64,000 bases of DNA from Liolophura sinensis (taxonomy: Eukaryota > Mollusca > Polyplacophora > Chitonida > Chitonidae). How positions within the stretch are numbered: position 1 is the first letter of the stretch; the number at the start of each line of letters is the position of its first letter. Location of the stretch: positions 58,380,984 through 58,444,983 of the forward strand of contig NC_088300.1 in assembly GCF_032854445.1 (NCBI RefSeq). Direction: 5' to 3'. This document shows, one piece after another, positions 1 through 10,788 of this stretch. The notes beneath the pieces were generated by a model. It was not told the origin of the DNA. It saw only the letters and a program-made list of their open reading frames with translations, and ran no database searches. A program made the translations under genes and the position numbers.

Positions 1-52
1 CACAATTTGATAGGAGGAGGCGGGCCATAATCTTGTCAAAAGTGTTTGCCTT

Positions 53-93
53 TCAGTGGTTAGGACACGTCGTGTACAGGTTCAAACCTGGCG
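53..93 (+). repeat. tRNA-like fragment, possibly an old SINE head
   Basis: A B-box-like string GTTCAAACC at 80-88 fits the Pol III consensus GWTCRANNC. It follows a TGGTTAGGAC string that resembles the D-arm side of tRNA-derived SINE heads, like the better head at 63581-63630. No acceptor stem pairing or complete cloverleaf can be drawn, so it is not a tRNA gene. It may be a decayed SINE start or chance. Confidence 0.2.
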
Positions 94-1157
94 TTCAACA
101 GGGGATTTGTATATTACCCCACTCTGTTTGTGGGGTCGTGGTCACAATAAAGAATCCATTACGCTCATTTGACAGTTACGCGCGTTCGTTGAAGATCCCT
201 TCTTCGGTAGGTGGTTTAGCCCGGTTACCCAGTTCCAGTTTACACAAAACTAACCGCCATCGTGTTATTGAAAAACAACAAACATATCAAATCAAGCCCT
301 ACTGACGTGCTGATGGACGCAGAGCCATAACATGAAAGTTAACGAAAATTTTGGATTCTCCAGCTGAGCAGCCTATAACCCCAAAACGTCGCAATATGGC
401 GATCTTATGTTGGTGAGAGATCAGAGCACCTCGAGTACTGCAGAAAAAATGTCAGAGGTGATGAAAAGCTATATCTTGAATGGTGTCTGAATATGTCTCA
501 GTAGAACACAGGCCTTTTATTTGCCTTCTAAGACCGTATTTTGTCACTGTAATTATTGATCAACAAAGGTCGACGGTTGAACAGCATTCATCGTGCAGCT
601 GTCCGTCCGTCGGCATATCACTAGGAGAAATACAGAACGGTATTTGGCTACTTATATAGTCCTTGATATCTATCATAATAAATCTATAATATGTGAAAAT
701 TCATGCTGATTTCATACAGGCCGAATCACGATCACCTGCATGGTGCTATATGCATGAAGTGCAGCTAGGTGGCTTTCTCGCTTGTGAAAAAACATTTCAC
801 TGTATAATTGAACTGAAATCGATTTTCCCCTTTTTTCTTTAATTAATTGTTTCTCGATAAAATTCAGTCTCATTTTATAACATGTTTGTTCTCCTCTATA
901 GGTAAATTTGGCAAGACAGAGGAAAGACAAATATGTAATTGCAAACACGGTTTTATATAGCCACATGCAGTCGATTTTAAATGTTTATTTTGTGTATAAA
1001 AAGATACAGATTGAATATACCATCGTATACGTATGTTGATATTTCAGACACTTCTCGTAGATCTAAAAATGGAAACCTGGGTCGGGTAGGCCTATGGAAG
1101 AAGTAATGACAAAATCACACAATTGTGACTCAGCGAAAACGATTTACTGATTTTCAG
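94..1157. other. no gene recognised
   Basis: AT-rich sequence with only short open frames on both strands (for example 84 codons at 712-966 minus) whose compositions look random. No repeat family of this window is seen here. Confidence 0.4.
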
Positions 1158-1221
1158 AAGTGCGAAAATGTCCCTTGTGTCTCATTTGTCTCTGATGGGG
1201 AATTTCAGATCACTACTATAG
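1158..1221 (+). CDS. possible 64-nt internal exon
   Basis: A candidate acceptor (TACTGATTTTCAG, ending 1157) is followed by an open frame reading KCENVPCVSFVSDGEFQITT, up to a G|GTGAAA donor-like site at 1222. The codons look coding and two cysteines are present. It lies on the strand opposite to the gene at 1504-2438 and just past that gene's possible 3' end. The exon is short enough that chance is a serious alternative, and no partner exon was found. Confidence 0.17.
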
Positions 1222-1307
1222 GTGAAACAGAATAAAATTTTAAAAAATTTTAAAAAAAATTTACATTTGTTGACTTGACATGCAAGAATAGTTCTGTTTT
1301 AACATCA

Positions 1308-1313
1308 TTTATT
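1308..1313 (-). promoter_or_regulatory. possible polyadenylation signal for the 1504-2438 gene
   Basis: TTTATT on the plus strand reads AATAAA on the minus strand, about 190 bases beyond the stop at 1504. This is a usual 3'UTR distance, but the hexamer is frequent in AT-rich DNA. Confidence 0.3.
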
Positions 1314-1503
1314 ATGATTAATTATGATTATGACAATCTCACCTTTGCAGAAACGTTCTCACACTGAGGCAGCGATACTTACATAGAACAGAGTGTACTA
1401 AGTTGTAGTCCTACAGGTAACGTCACTGATAAAGATCCTTCAAACATTCGGTAGTATTCTTGAAACCAAGCCATGAGTACATTCTGCAAAACAGTTCAGA
1501 TCT

Positions 1504-2438
1504 TTAACCACACACTGATAGAAAATACTCGAAATCTGACAACTGTTCGCCATGATGCAACCAGTTCCAAATTTCTTGGTTCTGCCCAAAGGTGAGAAAG
1601 TCTGAACGCACTGTGGCTGGTATCACAGATTTAGGCGCTTTTGTGCCTTTGATTTCCGAGTAAGATGTAAACACTTTTATGTCCTCTTCGTGTTTCTCTA
1701 AGGATTGGTTTTGTGCCACTTTTAGCCTAATGATTTCTTCAACACGTTTACGATCGACGTCTCGTTGATTCTCGCGGGAGGATTTGTGTTTTGATGTGTC
1801 GTCTGCTTTTTTCATTACGTCGCTAACTGCGTAGTCAGCTTCCTCATCCCTGACCGACTGTAGTATTTTCTCTGCTTCTTTCCTCATTCTGACGGCTTCT
1901 GGTGGAATTGGGGTCTTTATCGGTAAAATAAGGTTGGATCTTCTTTTGTTCTGTTTTAATAATTCTGGAGATTTCAACCTTTCCCCTGAAGGAGCTGAGT
2001 GAAGATAAAGTTGTCGACATTTCTCTGAATCAGCATTAATATCTACGGGGCATCACATCCCCATTTTGCTGGCCTCTGAGAGGCTACAACGTTTCTGAAG
2101 TGTACTTTCGAGCTTCTCACCAATTCTGATTCTTGAAAATTCCGTGTGACATCTACATAAGGCTCCTGAAACAAGGCCCGAAGGTCTGTCCGGTATTTAT
2201 TTTCCACAGAAGCTTTGCTCTTATCTGCCGGAAGAAGGTACATTATCCCCCGACTTACTGTGTTTCTGGTAAGAGCATCTTTGATAAGGTCTATTGGCGG
2301 CAAGTCCGGCCATTCAAACTCCAGCATTTCGGGAAGCTGATGGGCAATCTTGGCATTACTGCCATTGTGACTTTTCAGCGATACTGGTGTACTCGTGGAC
2401 CGTGCAGAGAAACTGGGTGTTCGTCTTAACGGCAACAT
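1504..2438 (-). CDS. uncharacterised protein gene with one frameshift
   Basis: I do not recognise this protein. The first frame starts at ATG 2438 (in-frame TAA 12 bases upstream) and runs 131 codons to a TAG at 2043. A second frame, open from 2052, runs to the stop at 1504 and overlaps the first across a four-C run (plus-strand GGGG 2047-2050). One added C would fuse them into about 311 residues. The N-terminal third is Ser/Thr/Arg-rich (RRTPSFSARSTSTP), followed by an acidic-aromatic segment (MLEFEWPDLPPIDLI). The C-terminal half holds a long charged, probably helical or coiled-coil stretch (RMRKEAEKILQSVRDEEADY) and ends in an aromatic segment (EIWNWLHHGEQLSDFEYFL). No signal peptide or membrane segment is seen. 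A strong splice acceptor lies 118 bases upstream of the ATG. It could be a live gene with an assembly indel or a young pseudogene. Confidence 0.5.
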
Positions 2439-2555
2439 ATTAACAGGTTATGGAGTTTTGTGGTTCGATAACGTGCTTTCAGCTGCGAGCTGATATCCGC
2501 GGTAGATTCTAAGTGTACATATACCAGCACCTGCCCACACACCCAACCGGAGAAC

Positions 2556-2577
2556 CTGAAACAAAGGCGGAAAGACC
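2556..2577 (-). promoter_or_regulatory. splice acceptor upstream of the 1504-2438 frame
   Basis: On the minus strand a pyrimidine-rich tract (GGTCTTTCCGCCTTTGTTTCAG) ends in AG at 2557-2556, so an exon would begin at 2555. This leaves about 117 nt of 5'UTR before ATG 2438 and implies an upstream noncoding exon. One alternative frame of this leader is also open for 43 codons to about 2426. Confidence 0.45.
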
Positions 2578-2761
2578 TAATAGACGTTAACGAAGCCTCT
2601 ATGTTCATAATCTACACAACTGTGAAAAACACTGGTAGCCAATAGATTAATTCTCTTATGACTTCTTTGTATAGCACCAGTGTTATTGCAAGAGGCAAAA
2701 CTATAGAGTATGTAGCTTTCTACACTCGATGCTGACGGCTAGGCCACTCGCTACCGGCCTC

Positions 2762-2762
<1 letters not shown>

Positions 2763-2846
<84 letters not shown>
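2763..2846. repeat. (AT)n microsatellite with a short (TG)n end
   Basis: About 40 uninterrupted AT dinucleotides followed by five TG. Open frames across it on both strands (YIYIYI) are artefacts of the repeat. Confidence 0.99.
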
Positions 2847-2849
<3 letters not shown>

Positions 2850-2857
<8 letters not shown>

Positions 2858-4147
2858 ACGAGAATAAATTTCATATGTGCATTCTTCAATTCACAATTGT
2901 ACACACTTCTTTAGCAAACACTACTTACTGTATGTCACATTATCAGTGGCACAGCGCCTGGTTTTGAACAACCCCGAGTTAGGTGATAGACCTGGACTAT
3001 GTAGGTGGAACTTACAGTCCAGTTATTATGCACCTACGAGTTCGACGACCCAAGGCAGCAGAGGGAGATATGTGGTAGAAAGGTCTGTAGTATACCGTTA
3101 CTTCCAGCTCAGTCAAGCACGGAATTGGTAGTGTGAGTATTATGCTTAAGTTCATAACTAAGCCGTTGACAATCAATATTGTTGTATATATTAATAGCGT
3201 GGCTGATGTTTTAGCGCCGTCAGCCTATACGTTGTTCTCTTATCGCGGACCGGCCCAGTCAGGTCATGTGGGATTTCACGCGACATTAACTGTAGATTTG
3301 TCCACGTCATGACAGCCTGGTTGTAGACAGTACCATTATAGAGGTTGGTATTACACGAAGCGTAACTATGTCAAAGATCAAAAGGCTTAATGTGTAATGT
3401 TTATACCTGTCAATAAGCTAACAGTTAAGTGCCTTCTAATTCTCTCTGCTACCCGGAACTAAGTATCTATTTGGAAATTTGCAAGGTTAAGTGGATACAA
3501 TTTGTCAGATAGTTCCCTGTCATTGCTTTTTCAACGAAACGAGATGCTTTTAAGGAGACGAATAGTTCCAAGCAAAAAAATGTTGTATTTTATTTATTAT
3601 TTCCAAGCACATGCATTTTAGCAAATTTGGTGATTTGGCTTATTGTAGCATGCTTTTAGCATGGGTTTTAGTATACTGGATCGCTTTTCCATCCAAAATT
3701 TTGCACAGGTCTAGAAATTTTCGCAGCCAGTTGTCGCTTGCAGAATTTCGATGTTCTGTGATGCATCTTCCTCTGCTGTAATTCTGTTCGTGACAAATCC
3801 TTGGTTTAGTTTATAAGCCAGTAGTGCTTTATCCCGTATTCAATAAATTTACGTGAACATAAAAAATGGCAAAATTTCTGACATTTTTTATTTGTGTTTA
3901 TCTCATTTTCAAGTACTGTTTCTTGAATGACATTGACGCGAGTTCACGTGAGTTCACGTGAGTTTAATGTTCTAAAGATAACCTACTAGCAACAAAATCC
4001 AATACCTATAGTACTCTTACAACTAAATGCAATTAAAAAACAACAGAGAAGAAATAAATTTCGAACGAAAATTTCCTTAGGAAGAATTAGTCATACATGT
4101 GTTACTACTATATGTTTGATGCTGTAACCGATGAAACACCGCCTCAT
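2850..4147. other. no gene recognised
   Basis: No supported exon. The only small structure is a threefold 11-bp repeat of GAGTTCACGTG near 3950. A donor-like GTAAGT on the minus strand at about 2929 could belong to an upstream exon of the 1504-2438 gene but has no visible coding partner. Confidence 0.35.
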
Positions 4148-4365
4148 TTTAATTTACCTCAGTTAGGGTTTTATTATAACAGTTCTTGTAAATGTTTTAA
4201 AACTAACAAATAATATGCTTCTTATCAATATGAATTAGGTAGAGTTAGGTAAAAAAATATGCAGTGATTTTAACTGCATGCGATACAGTAAATGTCACTG
4301 TTCTAGAATTACTCAAAATGCTGTATTGTCATCGCATTTAATATACAAACACATGAAAACAATGC
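4148..4365 (+). repeat. Rep245 dispersed repeat, copy 1
   Basis: Starts with TTTACCTCAGTTAGGGTTTT-like sequence, contains GCAGTGATTTTAACTGCA and CACTGTTCTAGAATTACTC, and ends near AAACAATGC. The same blocks in the same order occur at 15.6, 38.1, 44.7 and 45.9 kb. No coding frame, no A/B boxes and no clear inverted ends are seen. Confidence 0.7.
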
Positions 4366-4830
4366 TGGGAGACAAGGGGTAGTGTTTAGAGTTGATCTGA
4401 CGTGCCTGTGCGGGATTTGCAGTCTAATATTCTGAAGACTCCCAAATCACCCCAACTTCCTGACAGTGTAGCCAATCTTGCCTTTCAAATCTTTCAAAGA
4501 ATTTATACCGGCACATTTAAATTTACTCAATTCTGTGAGGAAAGTTTTACAAACTAGGTTTATCTGTATGCATATTCTGGACCACTTGTCTGGCAATGCT
4601 TACCTTATGTAAGAATAACCTTCACTGACAACAGCACATATCGCTTTCAGCATGCTGTGTCAAGCGAGTGGATTAAAACACTCATTTAAGAACACAACAC
4701 ACATATACTTTTTGAAAATAACTTTATACAGCTTTCTTTTCATTTTACAACACATTTCAATAATATAACATTTATAATACTTTTCATTATGTTCATGCAT
4801 ATACAGTGTACGTAGCATCATGGGCAGGGT

Positions 4831-4950
4831 GGTACATTTCCACTTCATGTCATGGACATCATGACCGACTTCTACAACATAGGTTACTTTCACAGCATGG
4901 GCCACATCTACATCATGGGCCACTTCCACATTAAGGGCCACTCTCATGAA
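4831..4950. repeat. 18-bp tandem repeat, about 6 imperfect units
   Basis: Units such as GGCCACTTCCACATTAAG (4918-4935), GGCCACATCTACATCATG (4900-4917) and GGTTACTTTCACAGCATG (4882-4899) line up at 18 bp. Because 18 is a multiple of three, the plus strand reads as a six-residue His/Tyr/Met repeat. Confidence 0.8.
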
Positions 4951-5076
4951 ACTTCGTACACCAATTTTTTCACCCATGAATGGTTTCATCTTATGGAAAA
5001 ACTTCACAGCACACACAGTGTATTAATGGAGGAAAGCCTCAGAACAAAGCTCATGAGCATGGTACCGGAGTTGTAG
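4852..5076 (+). CDS. small His-rich open frame over the 18-bp repeat
   Basis: A 74-codon frame whose first half is the translated 18-bp repeat (SMGHIYIMGHFHIKGHSH). It resembles metal-binding histidine-repeat peptides only superficially. A second frame, 4980-5348, overlaps it and is also His-rich in part (AHEHGTGVVGNHNEHW), so a frameshifted single frame is imaginable. No splice or promoter evidence was found, and the repeat alone can explain the open frame. Confidence 0.18.
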   Translation: MDIMTDFYNIGYFHSMGHIYIMGHFHIKGHSHETSYTNFFTHEWFHLMEKLHSTHSVLMEESLRTKLMSMVPEL

Positions 5077-5348
5077 GCAATCACAATGAACATTGGGACA
5101 ACAAAGTACATGTATGTAGCACGTCCATATATCGGCAAGCCGACGTCAAGAGTGGACGAAAGCTGCCAGAATCAAAGAGATCAAATCAACGGAAATATGA
5201 AATAATCCAGCCAGTACATGTATCTCTTCAACAGGCGAATACATACCTTCAAGGGATTTATGAATGCCACAAACAATTTGGCGAGATTTTTAAGTTAAAA
5301 CATTTAGTTTTTTTGTACATTATTTTCCCTCTTGCACGAGAACTTTAA
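4980..5348 (+). CDS. 122-codon open frame, unidentified
   Basis: The frame starts at ATG 4980 inside the 3' part of the previous frame and runs to TAA at 5348. The N-terminal half is polar and His/Asn-rich, and the last 20 residues are hydrophobic (LVFLYIIFPLAREL at the end). No family resemblance, upstream acceptor or polyadenylation site is convincing. Its length is moderately above what chance gives in this composition. Confidence 0.17.
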   Translation: MVSSYGKTSQHTQCINGGKPQNKAHEHGTGVVGNHNEHWDNKVHVCSTSIYRQADVKSGRKLPESKRSNQRKYEIIQPVHVSLQQANTYLQGIYECHKQFGEIFKLKHLVFLYIIFPLAREL

Positions 5349-5349
5349 G

Positions 5350-7613
5350 CTTTCGGGCGTCACTGATACGCCTTCACTCTCAGCCTTGATGTTGTAAAAT
5401 ATGTCAACTTCGTACTGCTCGCGCAGCTGGCATGTACTTGTACGGCTAGAATATCACAGCCACAACTTGTCTGTAAGGTTCAGAAAGTATGACACACAAA
5501 TGTGGGGCATTTTTCTGCAAAATCTTGGGTGCATATTCAATTTATTTATGTGACTGTTGTTTAACACAGCACTCAAGTATTTGTCAGAAAAGGTTCAAGT
5601 GGAAAAGGATTAATAATCAATACGGTTGTTTGTATCTGATATCCTATACAACCAAGCCTTTTTTATGCTCTGTTGCTGTCAGACAGAAACGATTTTGACA
5701 GGAAAATTTACATTCTCCACTAAGACTGCTGTACAAATGGCAACGGACTAGGCACGTGAGAACTACTACCATGTCTACTCACAGATTACTGCTGTTTTAC
5801 TGTTAGTCCCAAATACACCATCTAGAGAAAAGGCTGTTAGGAAGTGTTCACCACAGACTATAGGGAATGCAACGAGTGGTATTCAGTTTCCTTGCGGTCA
5901 TTTTTGACAACGTCCGCATGGCGGATATCGTGATCATGCGGCCTGTAGTTCAAACTGTATACTAATCTGTATACTAATCTTCATGTATACGATCCTCGTT
6001 ACACTGAAATGCAAGAAATACATATTTTTCTCCTTCGACTTTCGCTAACATGTGTATATCTTACACATCTATCCGGATTGTCACAAGAAACCATTGTAGA
6101 CAGTTAGTAATATGCATTTATATTTGTCTTTAGGATAATTAACAATTGTGTCTGGAACATGGACAAGCTAAAGTGCCTAGACTCGAGTTTACTCGTTACG
6201 TGATAAGAATGTTGATTAGGTACACGCAACAACCTGCACACATCAGCCAAATAAAATCCGCATAGCTGATGTTGATCTGTCAGCGTGTAATTGTGTCTAT
6301 AAAACCAACTGACTTCTACAAAACGGCGCCGAAGTCATGCCATGAAGTGTGGAGTTGAGTTACCAACACAAGGCCGCCTTCATTTTTAGCCAGAATCGTG
6401 AAGAATTCACGACATTGAAAAATAAGGATACGTGTCGTTTATGGAATAAATATTTGTATGATTTGGAACCGATATCCTATCAGCTTATCGAATGGTGTTC
6501 TTGTAGAACGACTTTTACTTGAATAAAGTACACGATGTACACCTGTCATTTCTACAGTTATGCGTCTAACGAAGAATACTACATACAGTTGAAGAGCACG
6601 GATCAAAGTTTACTTGCGATGTTTGTTCATATTTATCAATGCAAACGTAATGCATTCTTAGGGAAATTAGCGAATATTAGAAATGTTGCGGAGAAGAAGA
6701 AAGAAATCAGTCAAATTTTTGTTGAAAACATTCATTTAAAAGCTATGTCAAAATACAACCTTAAAAGTTGCATTGTGCATGCGGAATAGGCAAGGTTGAG
6801 AACAAACTAAACCTTATAATATAGACACATTCTACTGTCACCTTTCCGAATTTCAGAAGAACATCCTCTAGTTTTTGGTAACCTATTCCTTGCACAATTG
6901 TAGCTTGTATAGTTAAAAAGTAATAAGCTTAAATTTGTTGTGTGCTAAACCTATACCAGTGGGTAGCCTCCTCCGCCCGAAGATTTACTACTGGTTCATG
7001 TCGGATATCTTTCTTACACGCTTTGCCTGTAAGCCTGTATGTTCCATCTTACAAATACATCAGCACACTGTTTAATGGCTCTGAAAATGTAGAATACACA
7101 CGACTAACAACTACATAGCGATTATGTATTCACAATGAGCCAATACGTCACCTATATAATGCTAGGGAATCTTGTTTACCGGCGTTTTGGGATATAGTAG
7201 TACCATCGGGTAAATAGTTTATCGTATACTGTGGTGACCAAATAGCTCTGGCAATAATCACATACTTGTTGGCCAACGTTATACTATTATTTTTCGAGGA
7301 TGCAACCTGGAATACAACATTATAATATGTATCCCAGATCTAACACAACTGAAAGCTGGAAAAACCCGCTTAAAACATTTTAGCAATACCAGTGCCTTCC
7401 ACAACTCGTCATTCATTATAATTTCTAATCCGTCCTCTGTAGGCAATGCAGGGCATTTTCACGATATTTATCATCTAGATATAACACTAAATTATATGAA
7501 GTCATAATAGGTGATATCACAGGAACACTCAGGTACATGTATATGTATATATATATAACATTTATCACGATCATCAGCATTTATGATATTTTCCCTGTAT
7601 GCAGGGTTTCGTT
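5350..7613. other. no gene recognised
   Basis: Only short frames, the longest 84 codons at 6535-6789 (+), Lys-rich and without splice support. A short TATATG-rich run sits near 7540-7557. This stretch includes the presumed 3'UTR and downstream flank of the minus-strand gene ending at 7614. No clear AATAAA was found close to its stop. Confidence 0.35.
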
Positions 7614-8489
7614 TCACAGGGGAGGTAACTGGATATGACTTCTAGATTTTATACGTTCCCTTTGTGAGATATGTAAGCTTTCCAACCATTTTTGGCATTT
7701 TGATGAGGAATCTTCAGTAACATAAATTTCTCCAGAACGTGGGTCATAGTGTTCGAATTCTTCACTGGTTGGGCTCCAAGCAACGTCATCATTCTGCTCC
7801 ATGGCGTATGCCGCGCCTTCCATGACGTCTTGGAAATGTTCGAACTTTTGGAGATTCTCGGCGCTAAGGGGTAGGGATGGTCTAGAGACATGAGGGGACA
7901 AGAGGTTAAACGACTGAGCGTGGGACAAATTATTCCTTTCGCTAATACTTGATATAGAGGACATTCGACTACTCTCTGCGTTTAACTCACAAGAAGAAGT
8001 CCTGCTCACGGGATGGTTAACGACGTTAGGGCGCCGAAAAGCTCGTGGCGTGGACGAAGGCGAGTCTAACAGAATATTCTCCTTGGATTCGGCCAACACC
8101 TCTGTGCTGGCAAACTGTCGCCGTGAAAATGTTGGCGTCGATGACGGGGAAGAATGTTCACTCTGCGTGCTGTTGATGTTGTTCAAGTCACCTGCGTCGT
8201 TTAAATGTAGTCGGCGTCGGATTAACGGGGATATGCTACACACTTCTGAAGGTATCCGTCTTTTCGGTTTCTTTGCTGTTTTGGACCTGTCCGATGTGTC
8301 CACGATATCCGGGACGTAATTAGAATCTAGAAATTTTCCGCCAAGACTCTCACGTGACGGAAGATCCGGGCACGAGCTGTGACGTGAAAGGTTTGACGCT
8401 GTAGACTGTCTACGGATAAAGCCGGCAGGTGCAATATCTCCTGCGCGACTGTCGTCGTCAGTTGAGGGCGTTTCCACTTCTACTTCCAT
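7614..8489 (-). CDS. Ser-rich uncharacterised protein, main coding exon (291 codons)
   Basis: The ATG at 8489 has a near-ideal context (GTTACCATGG), with an in-frame TAG 30 bases upstream. The protein is acidic at its start (EVEVETPSTDDD), then Ser/Arg-rich with basophilic-kinase-like sites (RRQSTAS, SRHSSCPDL, residues 26-43). A basic KKPKRR cluster at residues 73-78 could be a nuclear signal. A long Ser/Pro/Asn-rich, probably disordered middle follows. The end is compact and looks like a conserved motif (KCQKWLESLHISQRERIKSR, then SHIQLPPL at the stop). No signal peptide or membrane segment is seen. Two acceptors lie just upstream (exon starts 8560 or 8516). The 8516 site would join it in frame to a first exon at 10791-10811, giving about 307 residues. 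I do not recognise the family. It is the best-supported gene in the first half of the window. Confidence 0.75.
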   Translation of the reverse strand: MEVEVETPSTDDDSRAGDIAPAGFIRRQSTASNLSRHSSCPDLPSRESLGGKFLDSNYVPDIVDTSDRSKTAKKPKRRIPSEVCSISPLIRRRLHLNDAGDLNNINSTQSEHSSPSSTPTFSRRQFASTEVLAESKENILLDSPSSTPRAFRRPNVVNHPVSRTSSCELNAESSRMSSISSISERNNLSHAQSFNLLSPHVSRPSLPLSAENLQKFEHFQDVMEGAAYAMEQNDDVAWSPTSEEFEHYDPRSGEIYVTEDSSSKCQKWLESLHISQRERIKSRSHIQLPPL

Positions 8490-8560
8490 GGTAACGAGTG
8501 ACTTTGAGGTGATCTCCTATTCACTCAAAGTGACATTCACTCCATTTTAGACATCATTTT

Positions 8561-8582
8561 CTGTAAAACAGAAATAAGAATA
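8561..8582 (-). promoter_or_regulatory. strong splice acceptor before the 7614-8489 exon
   Basis: The minus strand reads TTATTTCTGTTTTACAG ending at 8561, so the exon would start at 8560. A weaker alternative AG (GTGAATAG) at 8518-8517 starts the exon at 8516 and leaves nine open codons in frame with ATG 8489. Confidence 0.5.
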
Positions 8583-8589
8583 AAAATAT

Positions 8590-9616
8590 TAATTCCCCCT
8601 GAAAGCAACGTTTATCTATTTATTTGACTGGTCTATAATGTCAAACTCAAGAATTTTTTGTTTATATCACGGTGCGTGTAGCAAACCATGGCCCTTCGTC
8701 ACAAGCGAAGCTGTAAAAGCTGTATTGGAGGGCCAATATTTATTTATGTATTTGGTCATTTATCTTTTCTGATGAAGATATTTAGGTGATGAAGCAGCCA
8801 GCATACTTGTAATATATGATAACATTTTATTCATCCCATGATATCACATAAGTATTCACGTCGTGACGTCACACACGTGTTCATCACATGACGTCACACC
8901 ACTTACACGTTTCTAGTTCCAGGCGGAAAGCTTTCCGCATCAGTCTGCCACTTCAAAGCAAATCAAAGATCTACCACTTTGGGCTGTTCGGGGGAAATTA
9001 CTGAGGCGTTATGAGATTTACACCGGATTTCTGTCATACACACTAAATTAATCACACAACCCTAGTTTAATATGTATAGCATATACTTGATGGAGTTATA
9101 CACGGCACAGTAGACACAGACCATATCAGGGAAAATACACATATACTTGTCCGTGGCATTATGGTCTTCTCTACATCAGCCTGTATTGATTTTATCCGTC
9201 TGAACAACTATGATCAATCTAATCTAGTCATTCTGGTAGACCGACATTCTAAACTGCTCAGAACTCTTGCTTGGTGTCAGACATTTGATTATGGTGAAGT
9301 AAATTGTTAAGCTCTGGCGATATTTCCCCCACAGTGAGGTCATCAATACAAACAATGAAAACACAATTCTAACCACATAAAGCTTCCATGAAAGTGTCGC
9401 CACTTCCGATTAGATAATTTCAGCTGCCAAAACGTTTCCCTGGTGACGACAACAATATCTTGTTTTCTGGAGCCGGAAAAATTCCTGAAGTTTTAATATC
9501 TCAGATATGATCACCCATCATCTAAAATATATATTACTGGCACAAAAAATGAAGACCAAAACATTTTTGCAGCAGATTGCTGTTAGAACTATCTTCTCCA
9601 GTTTAGGACTGCAATA
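8590..9616. other. probable intron of the 7.6-10.8 kb gene; nothing else seen
   Basis: No repeat family or exon recognised. It contains a loose duplication of (C)ACGTCACAC(ACG) around 8860-8905. Confidence 0.35.
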
Positions 9617-10080
9617 TTGCCTGCCGTGTCAGAATTTAGTCACAGATTTTGGGCAGTATGTGTTAGGCATGTCAGTACCTGTCTGACACATGAAGTCTCC
9701 TGCTTTGTCATAAATCCGCTGTCAATCCCAAGTGAACTGGAGTTTATGTATATAAAACCCACGAGCCACATTCGCAGCTCAGTTAGAGAGAGGTTAGACA
9801 GCATCATCACTGAAAGCGTCATGATGTGCAATACAATTTTTTTCAATAACTTCTCAATCTTGGTACCTTCCTTGGCCAGCGCTCAGCATAAGTGGATAGA
9901 TGAACCAATGATGCAGCAATACTGGTATTAGGGTAAGTCTGCTACAATAAGACTCTTGCAGTCTTAATAATATGGAAAGGCGTACCATCTAGGACAAATA
10001 TTTATCACACTTAATATTATTACTGCGTTGTTACATTACTGTGTACAATGGTCATTATTTTACACATTATTTTTCAACAG

Positions 10081-10150
10081 AGAAGACTTAATAAACAGAA
10101 TATAGCAGGGTCAAACTGGAATGCCATATGATACAATGTTGTCGAGAAAG
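10081..10150 (+). ncRNA. possible exon of a spliced noncoding transcript
   Basis: The 70-nt segment is bounded by a good acceptor (CACATTATTTTTCAACAG, ending 10080) and a near-consensus donor (GAAAG|GTGAGTAT, GT at 10151). Some 148 bp upstream, a second strong donor (TTAGG|GTAAGTCT, GT at 9933) closes a candidate exon ending 9932, so a short intron 9933-10080 is well formed. All three frames of the 70-nt segment contain stops, so it would be UTR or noncoding. The order fits a plus-strand transcript lying within the intron of the minus-strand gene. Confidence 0.27.
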
Positions 10151-10788
10151 GTGAGTATACCAAGCCACGCGACACTTTGCGCCATATCATAGAAGCATAT
10201 CAGGGGTATTTTTGGGTCAAACACTGCCAGGTTATTGTACCAAAGAGACTTAATAAACGAGCTAAACCAAAACGAGCATTTTTTTTTTCATACTCTACAT
10301 CCTCGTATCTGTAATGTACCGGCATTTCACCATTACAAAGGTATGTGCAAGCAAAGGGGGAGTAACTCTAACCAGCGCAAATGTTTATGGACGATTTCGT
10401 ACATTTGTGGACGACCGAATCGTTCTGAAGTCATTTTGTCATACAAGCCTACGTTTTAAAAATACAGTCACAACCATATAAAATAAGATTGTGTGGTCCA
10501 CAGAGCGAAATAGTTGTCAAGGTTACAGACATGAGTTCACTGTTTGTCATTGGTCTTTAAGTCAATCTGTCTGTTCCCCGCCCCAGAGCCCGTGCAAATA
10601 CTGAACGATCACGGTATTTGAATGCTAATCGATTGGTTAACATATCCATGTGTGTTAACTGTTGTATCAATATGGAAATCAGATCGTTTACAGAACTGTG
10701 CAGGCGAGATCAATCAAGGTTTTGTTAATAGTTCACAACCGACACCCGATATTGTACCTGTATGTAAATAAACCCGCGGACTAAACTC

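Noticed and set aside
2701-2914. YIYIYI frames on both strands
   Set aside because: Pure AT microsatellite.
7649-7891. 80-codon minus frame
   Set aside because: Shadow of the 7614-8489 gene in another register.
8050-8319. 89-codon plus frame
   Set aside because: Antisense shadow of the same gene.
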